Part shown: positions 47,051 to 56,492 of the stretch, piece by piece
How positions within the stretch are numbered: position 1 is the stretch's first letter
How the letters are laid out: each line of letters starts with the position of its first letter
Origin: an uncultured Gammaproteobacteria bacterium
Lineage (GTDB): Bacteria; Pseudomonadota; Gammaproteobacteria; Pseudomonadales; Pseudohongiellaceae
Assembly: GCA_913060495.1 (NCBI GenBank)
Contig: CAJXRP010000006.1
Span: forward strand, 62,001 to 126,000
DNA: 64,000 bases
Direction of reading: 5' to 3'
Notes under the pieces: generated by a model
Databases searched by the model: none
What the model saw: only the letters and a program-made list of their open reading frames with translations
Told to the model about the DNA's origin: nothing
Translations under genes and position numbers: made by a program

Positions 47051-48310
47051 CTAGTAGTCTGGGGCCACTAACCATTTCTGGTCCGTGGCCAAGGGCGCGC
47101 TAAGCGTCATTAGAAAATCCTCCAGTTGAATTCTCTCTACCGGGCGTAAGCCTAGAGGCTTAGCTTCATTGTGACTAAGCATGGAGCTTGGCGCTTCGTT
47201 GTAGTGATCTACTACTTCGGTAAGAGTCGTCATCTGTCCGCCATGCATATAAGGCGCTGTTAGAGAGATGTTTCTAAGTGTTGGTGTCTTTAGTGCGCCA
47301 ACTAAGTCGTTGGCATCACGTGCGAATCGCAGCTCTATGCATTGTGCGCTAGAGGCATCGCTAAACTCGCCTAGGCAATTGAAGGGATCTGCTTGCGAAA
47401 TCCGAACTCCATCGTAGCGACCCATAGTCGGCATTCGACCACCTACTGCCAGCACACCTGTGTTATGAAACTCATGGTTGGTGAACAAAGGACCGTTGTG
47501 GCAAGTTACGCACTGTCCTTTGCCAATGAAAAGCTGAAGACCGTCCTGTTCAGAATTATTTAAGACCGTATCGTCAGCTGACTCGGCTAAGACCTGTGAG
47601 ACATAGTCATCGAAGCGCGTGCGCCCCGGCATGATTTTTCGCTCATAGGCGGCGATTGCCTTGCCTAGATTAGCAAAGAATCGAGATATCTCCGTCTGGG
47701 TTTCGCTGTCGAGCGTGTCCCAATTTTCCTGCTGCTGAGCATCACCCTCTGGCATGCCAGATTCTGGTAATGTTGCCGGCAAAGAGAGCGTTCCGAATAA
47801 ATTTTCATACATGTCGCGATAGACAGTATCGCTGGAAATAAGATGCAGTAGCTGCACTCTATCGGTTGCGTGTTCGTGTTTCGCTTCCAGTGGAGCGAGA
47901 GCCTGTGCCCACTGGCTATCTTTTCGCCCATCCCAATAGAACCAAGGACTGTAAGCGAGGCCAACTAAACTGGGAGTATGCATCGGTCCGATATCGACGC
48001 CTACGGCAAGGGCAAGTCCATCGGTAAACATGAGTTCTGGTTTATGGCAGGTCGCGCAGGCAACTTGTCCGTTGCTACTAAGCCGAGTATCGAAGTACAA
48101 ACGATGGCCTAGCTCCGCTGCTACGGGATTGTCGGCTACTCGATTACTGGGGTCGGCGGGCAGCGCTGGAAGAGCATCTAACGATAGCGAGGTGATTAAT
48201 CTGAGCTCTTCTTCGCTCCAATTCTGCACTCCTGGAATTGACAGGTAGTTCCAGCCAACTACGACTATCAGGGCGATGCTAGCAAGCAGTGGGAGTAGCA
48301 GATCCCTCAT
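47051..48310 (-). CDS. Dihaem cytochrome c peroxidase/MauG-like protein
   Basis: 419 residues. The N-terminus is a single hydrophobic span (LLLPLLASIALIVVVGW) acting as anchor or signal. Haem motifs are CATCHKPELMFTDG near residue 86 and CVTCHNGPLFTN near 267. TPTLRNISLTAPYMHGG near 340 is the typical C-terminal segment with an axial-ligand Met. Family members reduce H2O2 or, as MauG, oxidise protein side chains. It overlaps the upstream YtkA-like gene by 4 bases. Confidence 0.85.
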   Translation of the reverse strand: MRDLLLPLLASIALIVVVGWNYLSIPGVQNWSEEELRLITSLSLDALPALPADPSNRVADNPVAAELGHRLYFDTRLSSNGQVACATCHKPELMFTDGLALAVGVDIGPMHTPSLVGLAYSPWFYWDGRKDSQWAQALAPLEAKHEHATDRVQLLHLISSDTVYRDMYENLFGTLSLPATLPESGMPEGDAQQQENWDTLDSETQTEISRFFANLGKAIAAYERKIMPGRTRFDDYVSQVLAESADDTVLNNSEQDGLQLFIGKGQCVTCHNGPLFTNHEFHNTGVLAVGGRMPTMGRYDGVRISQADPFNCLGEFSDASSAQCIELRFARDANDLVGALKTPTLRNISLTAPYMHGGQMTTLTEVVDHYNEAPSSMLSHNEAKPLGLRPVERIQLEDFLMTLSAPLATDQKWLVAPDY

Positions 48311-48708
48311 TGCAGGTCGAAATCGATAATAGCAGTATCGGTAACACCGTTGAGTTGAAGCTCAATCTGTAATTGCCAATGTCCCTGCATGTGAAATCTC
48401 ACGCCCTCCAGCAAATAGTCGCCATTATCGAGTCGGCTCGTTACTTGCGGTTGGGTAGGAAGTCCGTGGTCGTGCTCAGGCATGCCGCCGTAAACGTTCA
48501 GCTCTTCTAGCTCTAGGACTTCGTCATCGCCATCTATGACTCGTACATGCCAACTGTGAATTTGGTTGATGCTAAGAGGCGTGAGTTCGCTATAGATCTC
48601 AATCTTCAGGCCTTTGTCCGTGCTACCACTGAGATCTGGAAGGCGTGCATCCGCTGCGTTAGCGGTACAAATGGCAAGCAGAAAGGATAGAGCAAATATT
48701 GTTTTCAT
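48307..48708 (-). CDS. Exported YtkA-like beta-sandwich protein
   Basis: The ATG at 48708 gives 133 residues with a signal peptide (cut near ANA-A, residue 19). The HSWHVRVID and GGMPEHDHGLPTQPQV segments, and GVRFHMQGHWQLQIEL later, match the YtkA/FixH-like immunoglobulin fold, in which His and Met residues often bind copper. Four-base overlap with the Ccp/MauG-like gene implies a shared job, perhaps copper or haem handling for that enzyme (inference). Confidence 0.7.
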   Translation of the reverse strand: MKTIFALSFLLAICTANAADARLPDLSGSTDKGLKIEIYSELTPLSINQIHSWHVRVIDGDDEVLELEELNVYGGMPEHDHGLPTQPQVTSRLDNGDYLLEGVRFHMQGHWQLQIELQLNGVTDTAIIDFDLQ

Positions 48709-48796
48709 AATGAATCGGTATCGAGCCTTACTTAGGGATGACAATAATACGGGAAAGTGAACTAAGAGAGTAGGCGGATGAGGCAAGATAGCTGCG

Positions 48797-49360
48797 TCAA
48801 TTAATTAGCCCGTTCGTTGCAGGAGTGAGCCCGAAACCATTAGATAATACTATATAGAGATTAAAGATCATTACGGCAGTATGGATGCTGATTCGCTGCG
48901 TAAATGCAGGAAGCAAACTTATGATTACTAAAGCAAAGCTTATCCATGAGAGGTTTATACCAAGGATAATGACGTCTGCAATCTGTGCCGTTGCTAAAAA
49001 TGCTGCTAGGCCGATAAAGATTGGTGCGCGTCGCGACATATAGTAGTCGCGAAGATCGAGATTCATGTCCGGGTCTATATCTGGCGTTATGGCGTAAGAA
49101 ACCAGCACTATGAACAGAGTAGGGAATATCAAGAACCATACTTGGTATATGTAGATGAAATCTACTTCTCGATAAGGCCAAATTCCAACCCAATATTGAA
49201 TCGCGTACAGCACGACGACCAGGGTCCAGCCTAGGTGCAGCCAGTCGATATGCGGCACGATGTGTGTGCGCAATAAGCGGCCCCAGCCAGCAAAGATCTC
49301 TGTCAGGGCTATCGCGATTACCACCGATGCCAGTGCCATTAGGAATTCGAATAGTGTCAT
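48797..49360 (-). CDS. Six-span membrane protein of unknown function
   Basis: 187 residues with six hydrophobic segments, the first starting LFEFLMALASVVIAIALTEIFAGW. Trp and Tyr are frequent in the loops. No catalytic motif or family is recognised beyond similarity in style to small hypothetical integral proteins of marine proteobacteria. It is 88 bases upstream of the YtkA-like gene on the same strand. Confidence 0.55.
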   Translation of the reverse strand: MTLFEFLMALASVVIAIALTEIFAGWGRLLRTHIVPHIDWLHLGWTLVVVLYAIQYWVGIWPYREVDFIYIYQVWFLIFPTLFIVLVSYAITPDIDPDMNLDLRDYYMSRRAPIFIGLAAFLATAQIADVIILGINLSWISFALVIISLLPAFTQRISIHTAVMIFNLYIVLSNGFGLTPATNGLIN

Positions 49361-49447
49361 TGGTCTTACTTTTGCGCTCTCTGAGCTAATGGATGCTTCT
49401 AGTCACTACGTCGTACAGCATAGTTTGGTTTGAGGGTATCTTAAACT

Positions 49448-49481
49448 AAAAAAGGGCAAGTCCTTACGGATTTGCCCTTTT
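49448..49481 (-). terminator. Terminator of the first cold-shock gene
   Basis: AAAAGGGCAA and TTGCCCTTTT arms (49450-49459 and 49472-49481) with inner TCC/GGA pairing. Read on the minus strand it is followed by a T-run. It is nearly symmetric and could also work on the + strand. Confidence 0.75.
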
Positions 49482-49539
49482 AGCATCTTCAATCTAATTG
49501 GCGTTGCTAGCGACGGGCGCTAGCAAGGCGGCTTTAGAT

Positions 49540-49749
49540 TTATACAGCGACGATTTCTTCAGCTTGTGGCCCTTTCTGGCCATCAGTCACTACGAACTCA
49601 ACACGCTGACCTTCAGCTAGAGTCTTGTAACCTGCGCTTTGAATTGCACTGAAATGTGCAAATACGTCAGGGCCGCCTTCACGTTCGATGAAGCCGAAGC
49701 CTTTATTTTCGTTAAACCATTTCACTGTACCAGTAATTTTGTCAGACAT
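49540..49749 (-). CDS. Cold-shock-domain protein (first)
   Basis: 69 residues, CspA fold. RNP1 is KGFGFIERE and RNP2 is VFAHFSAI, both needed for single-stranded RNA/DNA binding. It acts as an RNA chaperone and transcription antiterminator; whether this copy is cold-induced is unknown. The 5' region up to the cupin gene is about 220 bases, long enough for a regulated leader. Confidence 0.92.
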   Translation of the reverse strand: MSDKITGTVKWFNENKGFGFIEREGGPDVFAHFSAIQSAGYKTLAEGQRVEFVVTDGQKGPQAEEIVAV

Positions 49750-49972
49750 TTTTGTTACCTAAATTTTAAATATAATAATCCTGCAAAGCAGGGGTCGTGC
49801 TAGAAATTCGGCGTACTTATAAACTTTATGACGAGGTGTTACTAGGAAGACATCGAAATGGGGAGAATAAATAGTTGCTTACTTTCAAGCTACGCGCAGT
49901 CTACAGGCAAACCTTTGCTTGTCAAGGGTTTTTCGGTCATTCAGTCATGGCGAAGCGGGGCTAGATAGGGGG

Positions 49973-50332
49973 CTAAATTGAGCCCTCATGGTAGTTCTTT
50001 TTGTGAAATCGTGGGGAGCAGATTGCTAGGAAGAGTAGGTCGTCTTCGCCGGTATTTTTTATACGCTGCCGCGTATTCTTAGGGACAATAACCACGTCAC
50101 CGCTTGTGACCTTACAGGCTGGATTTGATCCTACCTCTACGCTGCCGGAACCTGACAGGATCACATAGCGTTCGGTAGTGTGCTCCAAGTAGTGCCACTT
50201 CGTTTGTTTGCCTTTCTCGACTCGTGCCTGTGCGATTGAAACTTCTTCATCGTCAGCGGAATTGGAGGTTTCGATTATGTGGCAGCCTTCCTCGAAATAG
50301 TACTCTTCCACGAAATTGTGTTTCTTAATCAT
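49973..50332 (-). CDS. Single-domain cupin protein
   Basis: 119 residues without signal peptide. The cupin motifs are WHYLEHTTERYVILSGSG (metal ligands His, Glu) and GDVVIVPKNTRQRIKNTG near residue 85. Family members isomerise sugars, bind ligands or act as dioxygenases. It lies between the two cold-shock genes on the same strand, but each cold-shock gene has its own terminator. Confidence 0.75.
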   Translation of the reverse strand: MIKKHNFVEEYYFEEGCHIIETSNSADDEEVSIAQARVEKGKQTKWHYLEHTTERYVILSGSGSVEVGSNPACKVTSGDVVIVPKNTRQRIKNTGEDDLLFLAICSPRFHKKNYHEGSI

Positions 50333-50445
50333 AGTTGATCAATAGGCTGATGCAGCAATAGTTCAAAGTTTAAGGAAGCTTGAGACAAAAAGGAGGTATA
50401 TACCCATTGCTGGAAGCAATAAGTGGATAAAGCTTGGGGATGTGC

Positions 50446-50484
50446 AAAAAACTAGGCTACCGACCGCGAAGGGTCGATAGCCTA
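50446..50484 (-). terminator. Terminator of the second cold-shock gene
   Basis: Arms TAGGCTA-C-CGACC (50453-50465) and GGTCG-A-TAGCCTA (50472-50484) form a 12-bp stem with one mismatch. On the minus strand it ends in a six-T run. Confidence 0.75.
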
Positions 50485-50509
50485 TACATATTGCTAATCT
50501 GGCAAATAC

Positions 50510-50716
50510 TTAGAGAGGGACTACTTTGTTTGCACAAGGTCCTTTCTGACCTTGGCCAACTTCGTATTCTACTTCCTGACCATCATTTAGCGTTGCGAAA
50601 CCGCCGTCACTCTTAATTTCTGAATAGTGAACAAACAAATCGTTGCCACCTTCTGCTGGAGTGATGAAACCGAAACCTTTGTCTGCATTAAACCACTTAA
50701 CTGTACCTTTACTCAT
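50510..50716 (-). CDS. Cold-shock-domain protein (second)
   Basis: The ATG at 50716 gives 68 residues beginning [18 protein letters not shown], the conserved CspA start; the longer frame is leader. RNP1 (KGFGFITPA) and RNP2 (LFVHYSEI) are intact. It is about 65% like the first copy by eye. As an RNA chaperone it would melt structure in mRNA leaders. Confidence 0.92.
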   Translation of the reverse strand: MSKGTVKWFNADKGFGFITPAEGGNDLFVHYSEIKSDGGFATLNDGQEVEYEVGQGQKGPCANKVVPL

Positions 50717-51554
50717 GTAGCCCTCGATATATAAATATATTGCTCTTTGACGTTCAAAATTGCGGAATTGGAATCTTTTTACGATTCTTCTTCTGCTCTG
50801 AGGCGAAATTTCGTTCTCTGTTATCTTTCTACTTTGACCCAGCATATTCATGCAAAGACGCGGCAGATTGATTCAGGCCCATTTCGCCATTTCAGACCTG
50901 AGCGTACAGTGTAGAGTCTTCTTAACTAAATTCATAGAGTATTTGCTCTTCCGGCCAGCTACTAAGGTGTTAGCTTGCTTTGCCATTCTGGGCAGTACAG
51001 GCCAGTTTTAGTGGGCTAAGGCTTGTCCTAGGCCGCAGCCGATGTTCCTCCCAGTGGCATCCAGGTTAGTGGCTAGTCTAGCGTTTGCAGCTATAGCGGT
51101 AATGTCCCAGATCGATACAGTTTGCTACAGGAGGTACGTTTTTCTTGCGACAAAAACCGCATAATTGACATTCTAATATGTATTCAACTAATTGATATAT
51201 ATAATATTTAATCGAATTATTTCAAGGAGAAATTGAGGCGCTTGATAGTGATGGCGGCGTCAGCGGTCTTGTTTACGATCTATCGAAGTTGTCTGTTTTT
51301 CCTAGATCTGAGCAAAGTTTGCTGTCTCTAGGGGGCTCCAATTTGGGAAGAGAAGCTGGCATTTTTTGGTCTAGGGGATTTCGAAATTGCGTATTTTGGC
51401 TCCAAATAAACCCAGTTTTGTGCTTGGAATTAGCCAAAAATAGTTAGTGATTTTTACCGAAAAAGTGATGTTTTCTGCATAGCTAGCGCATAAATTTGCT
51501 TTTCACGGGGTTTCTGGAACCGCCCTAACGGGGTTCCAGAGGTTGAATTACTGA
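50717..51554. other. Long intergenic region, mostly unexplained
   Basis: About 840 bases between the second cold-shock gene and the epoxide-hydrolase-like gene, both on the minus strand. It should include the cold-shock leader and promoter. It contains an isolated TTGACA (51165-51170), an AT-rich stretch (51185-51220) and an AAGGAG site (51224-51229) before a 32-codon frame starting TTG at 51232. A 9-bp inverted repeat lies at 51513-51540 beside the hydrolase stop. I recognise no gene family. Confidence 0.4.
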
Positions 51555-52496
51555 TTATTGGCGTGCCATCAGCCACCACTTTAGGGTGTTGGTTACCAAT
51601 TCTGCCGCGTCTTGTTGCACGAAATGGCTCGCTCCAGGCGCGGTAACGATGGTTGTGTCGGCGTCGATCCAGTCCCAGGTGTTGTTCAGCCCGTCAGAGT
51701 GTAAAGCGGTGTCCTCGAGGCCATGAAACACCAATACCGGCATGTTCAGTCGCGGCGCACTTGGTGCTGCATTCGAGCCGTCGCCACGGGGATAATTCTG
51801 TTTGTAGTAGGCAAGCATGCCATCGAAATTAGAGCGCCCAAATGCCTCAACGTACTTTTCTCTTGCTGCTGGATCAGTCACCCAGCCCGAGAGAGTCTGA
51901 GGGTTCATGGGTTGGCCAAAGAAGATGTCTGGGTCGCTGGGTTTGCCAGCGATGAAGGTGCGCGCATAGCCGCTATTAGCCTGTTGCTCCGAGTTATCTG
52001 CTAACTCTCTTGCCATGCCATTGGGGTGAGGAAGGTTCAGTATGACCAGATTCTCGACCATCTCCGGCAGGGCGAAGGCAAATTGCCAGGAGACGATGCC
52101 GCCCCAGTCATGTCCTACGATATTTGCTTTTTCTTCGCCGAAGTGTCGAATTACGGCAGCGACGTCGCCAATTAGGTTCCTCATGGCGTAGCTGCTCTCA
52201 GCTTCCGGCTGGCCGCTTAAGTTGTAGCCGCGTTGATCAATGGCCACCACCTTAAAATTGTCTTTCAGTCCTTCCATCTGATGGCGCCAGCTGTACCAGA
52301 AGTCAGGAAAACCATGAATCATTACTACTAGAGGCCCTTCACCGACTGTGGCGTAGTGGATCTTCACGCCATTATTATCTGCGTAGCCGTGCTCGACTTC
52401 ATCTAAAATATCGGCCTGTGCAGTGAGGAAAAATGTGCCGAAGAAGGCTAAGACTATAAGCTGTTTGAGGAGGCTGAGGATTCTTAGATATAGCAT
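51555..52496 (-). CDS. Exported alpha/beta hydrolase, epoxide-hydrolase/dehalogenase type
   Basis: 313 residues with a signal peptide (cut near TAQA, about residue 28). [13 protein letters not shown] is the epoxide-hydrolase oxyanion segment and GHDWGG carries the nucleophilic Asp (near residue 129), rather than Ser. FHGLEDTAL and [12 protein letters not shown] supply the acid and His. The motif set fits soluble epoxide hydrolases and fluoroacetate/haloalkane dehalogenases. An exported form suggests action on extracellular epoxides or halides; substrate unknown. Confidence 0.83.
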   Translation of the reverse strand: MLYLRILSLLKQLIVLAFFGTFFLTAQADILDEVEHGYADNNGVKIHYATVGEGPLVVMIHGFPDFWYSWRHQMEGLKDNFKVVAIDQRGYNLSGQPEAESSYAMRNLIGDVAAVIRHFGEEKANIVGHDWGGIVSWQFAFALPEMVENLVILNLPHPNGMARELADNSEQQANSGYARTFIAGKPSDPDIFFGQPMNPQTLSGWVTDPAAREKYVEAFGRSNFDGMLAYYKQNYPRGDGSNAAPSAPRLNMPVLVFHGLEDTALHSDGLNNTWDWIDADTTIVTAPGASHFVQQDAAELVTNTLKWWLMARQ

Positions 52497-52778
52497 GAAC
52501 TGCTCCTGGTTTTGCGTCGCATTGTGCGCAGATGGTCTGGAGTCCGCCAGATAGTGCTTCGTATCTGATGAAATAGGATCAATTGATTAAAGCAGATAAT
52601 AGGCAAGAAGTTGAAGGATATTGTGTTGGCAACTTCCTTTGACGTCTGATTCGCAATGTTTCGAGAAAACTGACTCCCTTGCTAGGTATCTGTAAATGCA
52701 TGTGAATGTTAGAATTGACGCAGAATTGAACAGGCAGCGAGTTGTTGTCTGCTTAAGTGAAATAGGGGAACAGGGAAC

Positions 52779-53762
52779 ATGATTAGAGTGAAATTGGCGA
52801 GTGCAATTCTGGGAGGCGCTATTGTTATGGCGCTTGGTCAGGTAACGATCGCGCAGGATTACGTGGCGCCTCGTACAAACTTTGGTGCGCCAGACCTACA
52901 GGGCACCTACAGTATTGCCACGGTAACGATGCTAGAGCGTGGTGAGCAGTTCAATGGGGAGCTTACCATTACAGTCGAAGAGGCCGCGCGAATTGGGCAG
53001 ACTGGCGACAGCTATCTTGAAGATTTGACTGCTGCACCAACTGATGCCGAGCCCGATGTTGGAGGCTATAACACCTTTTGGATGGATCCGGGCGAGCGCA
53101 TGGCCACGATAAACGGCGAAATTCGCACGTCTATTTTGGTTGAGCCCCAGAACGGTCGGCTGCCCTGGGCAGAGGGGGCGCAGCGGGCAATCTTTGGCGC
53201 GCGAGCACAAGGGCCTGGCCCCTTTGACGGGCCAGAGGCGCGTCCATTAGGAGAGCGTTGCTTGGTGGGTTTTGGTTCCTCCGGAGGGCCGCCTATGTTG
53301 CCGGTCCTCTATAACAATCACAGTCAAATCGTGCAAACTGAAGATTATGTAATGATCATGGCCGAGATGAATCATGACGCTCGTATTATTCGTATGCGCG
53401 GTGAAGAGCATTCAGAGATTCCGAAGTGGTTGGGAGATTCAATTGGCTACTACGAAGGGGATACTCTGGTGGTGGAAACAACGAACTATCACCCACAGCA
53501 GAGCTTTAGAGGTGCGTTACGTCACTTCTTCTACCTATCTGCAGATGCGGTGGTTACCGAGCGTTTTACCCGCGTAGCAGATGATACCCTCTTGTATCAA
53601 TTTACTGTTGATGACCCGAAAGTCTATGCAACAGCATGGAAGGGAGAGCTTCCCATGAATGCCGTTGAAGACAAGATTTACGAATATGCCTGCCACGAGG
53701 GTAACTATGCGCTGCCTGGAATATTGGCGGGAGCTAGATTGGAAGAGAAAGAAGCGAACTAG
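52779..53762 (+). CDS. Exported protein of unknown function
   Basis: 327 residues with a signal peptide (cut near TIAQ-D, residue 26). The mature N-terminus has APRTNFGAPDLQGTYSIATVTMLER, followed by long beta-rich segments, an RCLVGFGSSGGPPMLPVLYNN motif and a final E-Y-A-C-H-E-G-N. The lone CHEG is not a haem motif (no second Cys). Similar exported proteins with the TNFGAPDLQG start seem widespread in marine gammaproteobacteria next to redox genes, from memory only. Single gene with its own terminator. Confidence 0.6.
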   Translation: MIRVKLASAILGGAIVMALGQVTIAQDYVAPRTNFGAPDLQGTYSIATVTMLERGEQFNGELTITVEEAARIGQTGDSYLEDLTAAPTDAEPDVGGYNTFWMDPGERMATINGEIRTSILVEPQNGRLPWAEGAQRAIFGARAQGPGPFDGPEARPLGERCLVGFGSSGGPPMLPVLYNNHSQIVQTEDYVMIMAEMNHDARIIRMRGEEHSEIPKWLGDSIGYYEGDTLVVETTNYHPQQSFRGALRHFFYLSADAVVTERFTRVADDTLLYQFTVDDPKVYATAWKGELPMNAVEDKIYEYACHEGNYALPGILAGARLEEKEAN

Positions 53763-53777
53763 CTGCTCACGTCCATC

Positions 53778-53807
53778 AAAAAAGCCGACTCTAGTGTCGG
53801 CTTTTTT
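53778..53807 (+). terminator. Intrinsic terminator
   Basis: GCCGAC (53784-53789) and GTCGGC (53796-53801) flanked by six As and six Ts (53802-53807); works on both strands. Confidence 0.85.
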
Positions 53808-53907
53808 GTGCCGCGAGTTGTTGATGCAGCGCATTAACCTAAGGCCATGCACATGTCATGATGGCCAAACTGTTAGGCGGTCGAATTATCTATTGGGGTG
53901 ATGAGAG

Positions 53908-54342
53908 ATGAAGAAAAAAATTACAGTTATTGGTGTCGGTCTTGTCAGCTTACTCTGCCTGAGTGTGAGTCTCGCGCAGACCGATGAGCATCAGCCTTTG
54001 CTGAGCATAAAAGAAATTATGAATGGCTTAATCACGCCGACCACTACAACTATATGGGGTGCCTACCAGTTAGAAACAGAAGCACAGTGGCAGGAAGTTA
54101 GAAACGCTGCGCTCTCAGTTATTGCCGCAGGCAATTTGCTGCAACTGGGCGGCGCGGGTGAAGGGGAGGCTGAAACGGCTAGAGAATCTGATTGGAAGAG
54201 TTATAACCAACAGATGATAGAGGCGGCGCGGCTTGTAATAGGTGCAGTTAATAATAAAGATGAAGAAGCCTTGTCTGCCGCTGGCAATGATGCGCTGTAC
54301 CCGCCTTGTGAGTCCTGTCATCAACAATATCAGGCGCGATGA
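53908..54342 (+). CDS. Cytochrome c'-like monohaem protein
   Basis: 144 residues with a signal peptide (cut near LAQ-T, residue 24). The only CxxCH is at the very C-terminus (CESCHQQY), the hallmark of cytochrome c'/c556 four-helix bundles. The rest is helical. Such proteins bind NO or act as small electron carriers in the periplasm. It is convergent with the HupE-like gene. Confidence 0.8.
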   Translation: MKKKITVIGVGLVSLLCLSVSLAQTDEHQPLLSIKEIMNGLITPTTTTIWGAYQLETEAQWQEVRNAALSVIAAGNLLQLGGAGEGEAETARESDWKSYNQQMIEAARLVIGAVNNKDEEALSAAGNDALYPPCESCHQQYQAR

Positions 54343-54377
54343 GTTGATCGACGTCCTTTCAAGGTAATGGGTTTTGG

Positions 54378-55397
54378 CTACACTAGAAATAAGCTGGGGA
54401 TTCGCTCGAGGAACCAGTAGCTTGCAATGCCGCCTAGGCCATAGGCTAAACCTCGTTGTAGGCTAGGCCAGAGCTGCTTGAAGTACTTCGTAAAGATGAA
54501 GTGCAATGCAAGCAATGCGCAAATAAATGCGACCTGACCCACTTCCACGCCAAGATTGAAGAACAGCAATGCCAAGGGAATGTCGGCATCGCTCAGTCCG
54601 AGTTCGCCTAGCGCCCCCGCGAAACCAAAGCCATGTATCAATCCAAATGCGAAAGCTACTATCCACGGCTTATGATGCACCAATGTAATTTTGCCTTGTT
54701 GAGCCATTAGTATTTCCCGGGCGAGAAACACAATAGAAAGTGCTATCAAGACTTCTATGGGTGCGCTGGGTACAGGAAATATCCCCAGCACGGCGCAGGC
54801 GAGAGTGATGCTGTGGGCTATTGTAAATGCAGTTATGGTCTTCAGTAGTTTCCAGAACCCTTGCAGCAGTAGCAATAGTCCCAGTATGAAGAGCAAATGA
54901 TCGGCTCCAAAGAGTATGTGCTCGCCACCCAATACTAGATAGCGGCTAGCTAAGTTACCTAACGAGGACGCGCCAGCCTTCATCTGTGCCATTGGCACCT
55001 CGATGATGCTGCCATCTCCAGGAAAGTATCCTGACACGTCGCTGCCGTCGGCCCAGCGAGTAATAAGGACCAACCCTTCTAGGGACCAGGGGAAGATCAG
55101 CACGTCATCTAAATTCAGTTCAGGCTCGCATTGGAAACGGTAGCTGAACCTGCCCGGTGGTAGTCCGGTGCAGCGTTCCGGAAGAATGCGTTCTATATTA
55201 AATAAGGGAGGAACTTGTTGGTCGACGATGGATAACTGATATTGGTTCTCCTCGACCTCGTCTAGAAAAACACGGGCGACGCCGGTGACATCGATGTCAT
55301 GAGCCATCGCGGCAGGAGCCGCTATTATGCTCGTGAGGAATAACGCGTAGCTGATGCTCAAGCAGGGGTGAATTAGTTTTAGAATGAAGCTGCCCAT
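54378..55397 (-). CDS. HupE/UreJ_2-family membrane protein
   Basis: 339 residues. A signal peptide is followed by a periplasmic domain of about 110 residues. Then come six or seven membrane spans with GGEHILFGADHLLFILGLLLL near residue 150, FTIAHSITLACAVLG near 190 and FGLIHGFGFAGALGELGL near 255. His/Asp-rich spans like these occur in HupE and UreJ proteins, proposed nickel or metal transporters. It starts 6 bases after the PpiC-like gene, with which it is probably co-transcribed. Confidence 0.8.
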   Translation of the reverse strand: MGSFILKLIHPCLSISYALFLTSIIAAPAAMAHDIDVTGVARVFLDEVEENQYQLSIVDQQVPPLFNIERILPERCTGLPPGRFSYRFQCEPELNLDDVLIFPWSLEGLVLITRWADGSDVSGYFPGDGSIIEVPMAQMKAGASSLGNLASRYLVLGGEHILFGADHLLFILGLLLLLQGFWKLLKTITAFTIAHSITLACAVLGIFPVPSAPIEVLIALSIVFLAREILMAQQGKITLVHHKPWIVAFAFGLIHGFGFAGALGELGLSDADIPLALLFFNLGVEVGQVAFICALLALHFIFTKYFKQLWPSLQRGLAYGLGGIASYWFLERIPSLFLV

Positions 55398-55403
55398 GAT
55401 CAG

Positions 55404-56219
55404 CTAGTCAGGCTCATTATTGTTAATCACAATTGTGTATTCATTCCAGAGTTTGTCAACCTCCTGCTGCAGGCGAGTCTCTTCTTCGGCGGCGATCCAT
55501 TCCAGCCTGACTAGGTCGGCTATCTGTGCCAGTGGGGGAATGCCTGAAGGAGTGCGCTCTACTACGCGCAGCCAGTGCTGTCCGCGGTTGCTGATAAAAG
55601 GGCCTTTCCACTGATCGAGGTCGGCGGCTAGGATTTGATCGGCGAATTCCTGATCGAATATATTGGCTAGATCAACACTATTAACATTCGGCAAGGGGGC
55701 GACGGTGCCTTCGGACATTAAGAGCAATGTTTCGGCGTTAGCATTCTGCCGTAGAGAGTCGATTATCGAATCCTCGAGTGAATCTCTGGAATCAAAAACT
55801 AGCTCATCGAGAGTTAGCGAGGCAGGGGTCTCGAACTGGCTGCTATTCGCATCGTAATATTTTTGCAGCTCATCATCGCTAGGTTGGATGATATTGCCGC
55901 TAAGGACGTGGCGCATTTTCTGGGCGAGGATGTCGTGGATGCGCTCGTCATTATCCAGCTCCATGGATAGGGCTTCACGCACCAAAATTTGTTCCTCTAT
56001 ATAGAAGGCAGTAACTAACTCCCGTTGTTCTGTGCTGAGTTCCTCTCCACGAGATAATTCCTGCATAAAAATACGTGCGTTGATTTCTCGCTGATCGATC
56101 TCCAGAAGGTTCTCATTTCCCGACTGAGTGATTGCGTAGAGGGCGAAGATAATCAGGGCAATGATAAAAAAGTGTACCGTGGGTTCTCGTATCAATTTTT
56201 GGGCCAGTGGTGTGTTCAT
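55404..56219 (-). CDS. Membrane-anchored parvulin-type (PpiC) foldase
   Basis: The ATG at 56219 gives 271 residues; ribosome sites are weak at both candidate starts. One N-terminal span (about residues 14-30) precedes a SurA-like helical region and a C-terminal parvulin segment (GPFISNRGQHWLRVVERTPSGIPPL). Several catalytic parvulin residues are hard to locate, so it may be chaperone only. Pairing with a HupE-like gene suggests it helps fold that protein's periplasmic domain or a metalloprotein partner (inference). Confidence 0.75.
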   Translation of the reverse strand: MNTPLAQKLIREPTVHFFIIALIIFALYAITQSGNENLLEIDQREINARIFMQELSRGEELSTEQRELVTAFYIEEQILVREALSMELDNDERIHDILAQKMRHVLSGNIIQPSDDELQKYYDANSSQFETPASLTLDELVFDSRDSLEDSIIDSLRQNANAETLLLMSEGTVAPLPNVNSVDLANIFDQEFADQILAADLDQWKGPFISNRGQHWLRVVERTPSGIPPLAQIADLVRLEWIAAEEETRLQQEVDKLWNEYTIVINNNEPD

Positions 56220-56492
56220 CGACTTTGATTCTTTTTTATAATTATGGACTAGGTATCTTTTAGTGAGAGCCATCGTCGCGCAGCAGGGGTCGAGATTTTC
56301 GCGCTTGCTTCGATGCTTTTAACTATCTAATGTCCTACGCAGCAGAGAGTAATTTCAGTCTTCCATGGATGCAAGCCTTTGTGATCGCAGCGCTAAGCGA
56401 TCTTGCAAATATTGCATAGTTGCGGTTCCATGGGCCTCCATTAGGCAACAAATAATAGTAGTAATAGACAATAACAGAATAAGGATGAATCA

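Noticed and set aside
51513..51540. TCTGGAACC/GGTTCCAGA hairpin beside the epoxide-hydrolase-like gene
   Set aside because: Good 9-bp stem but no T-run on the minus strand; kept only as part of the gap description.
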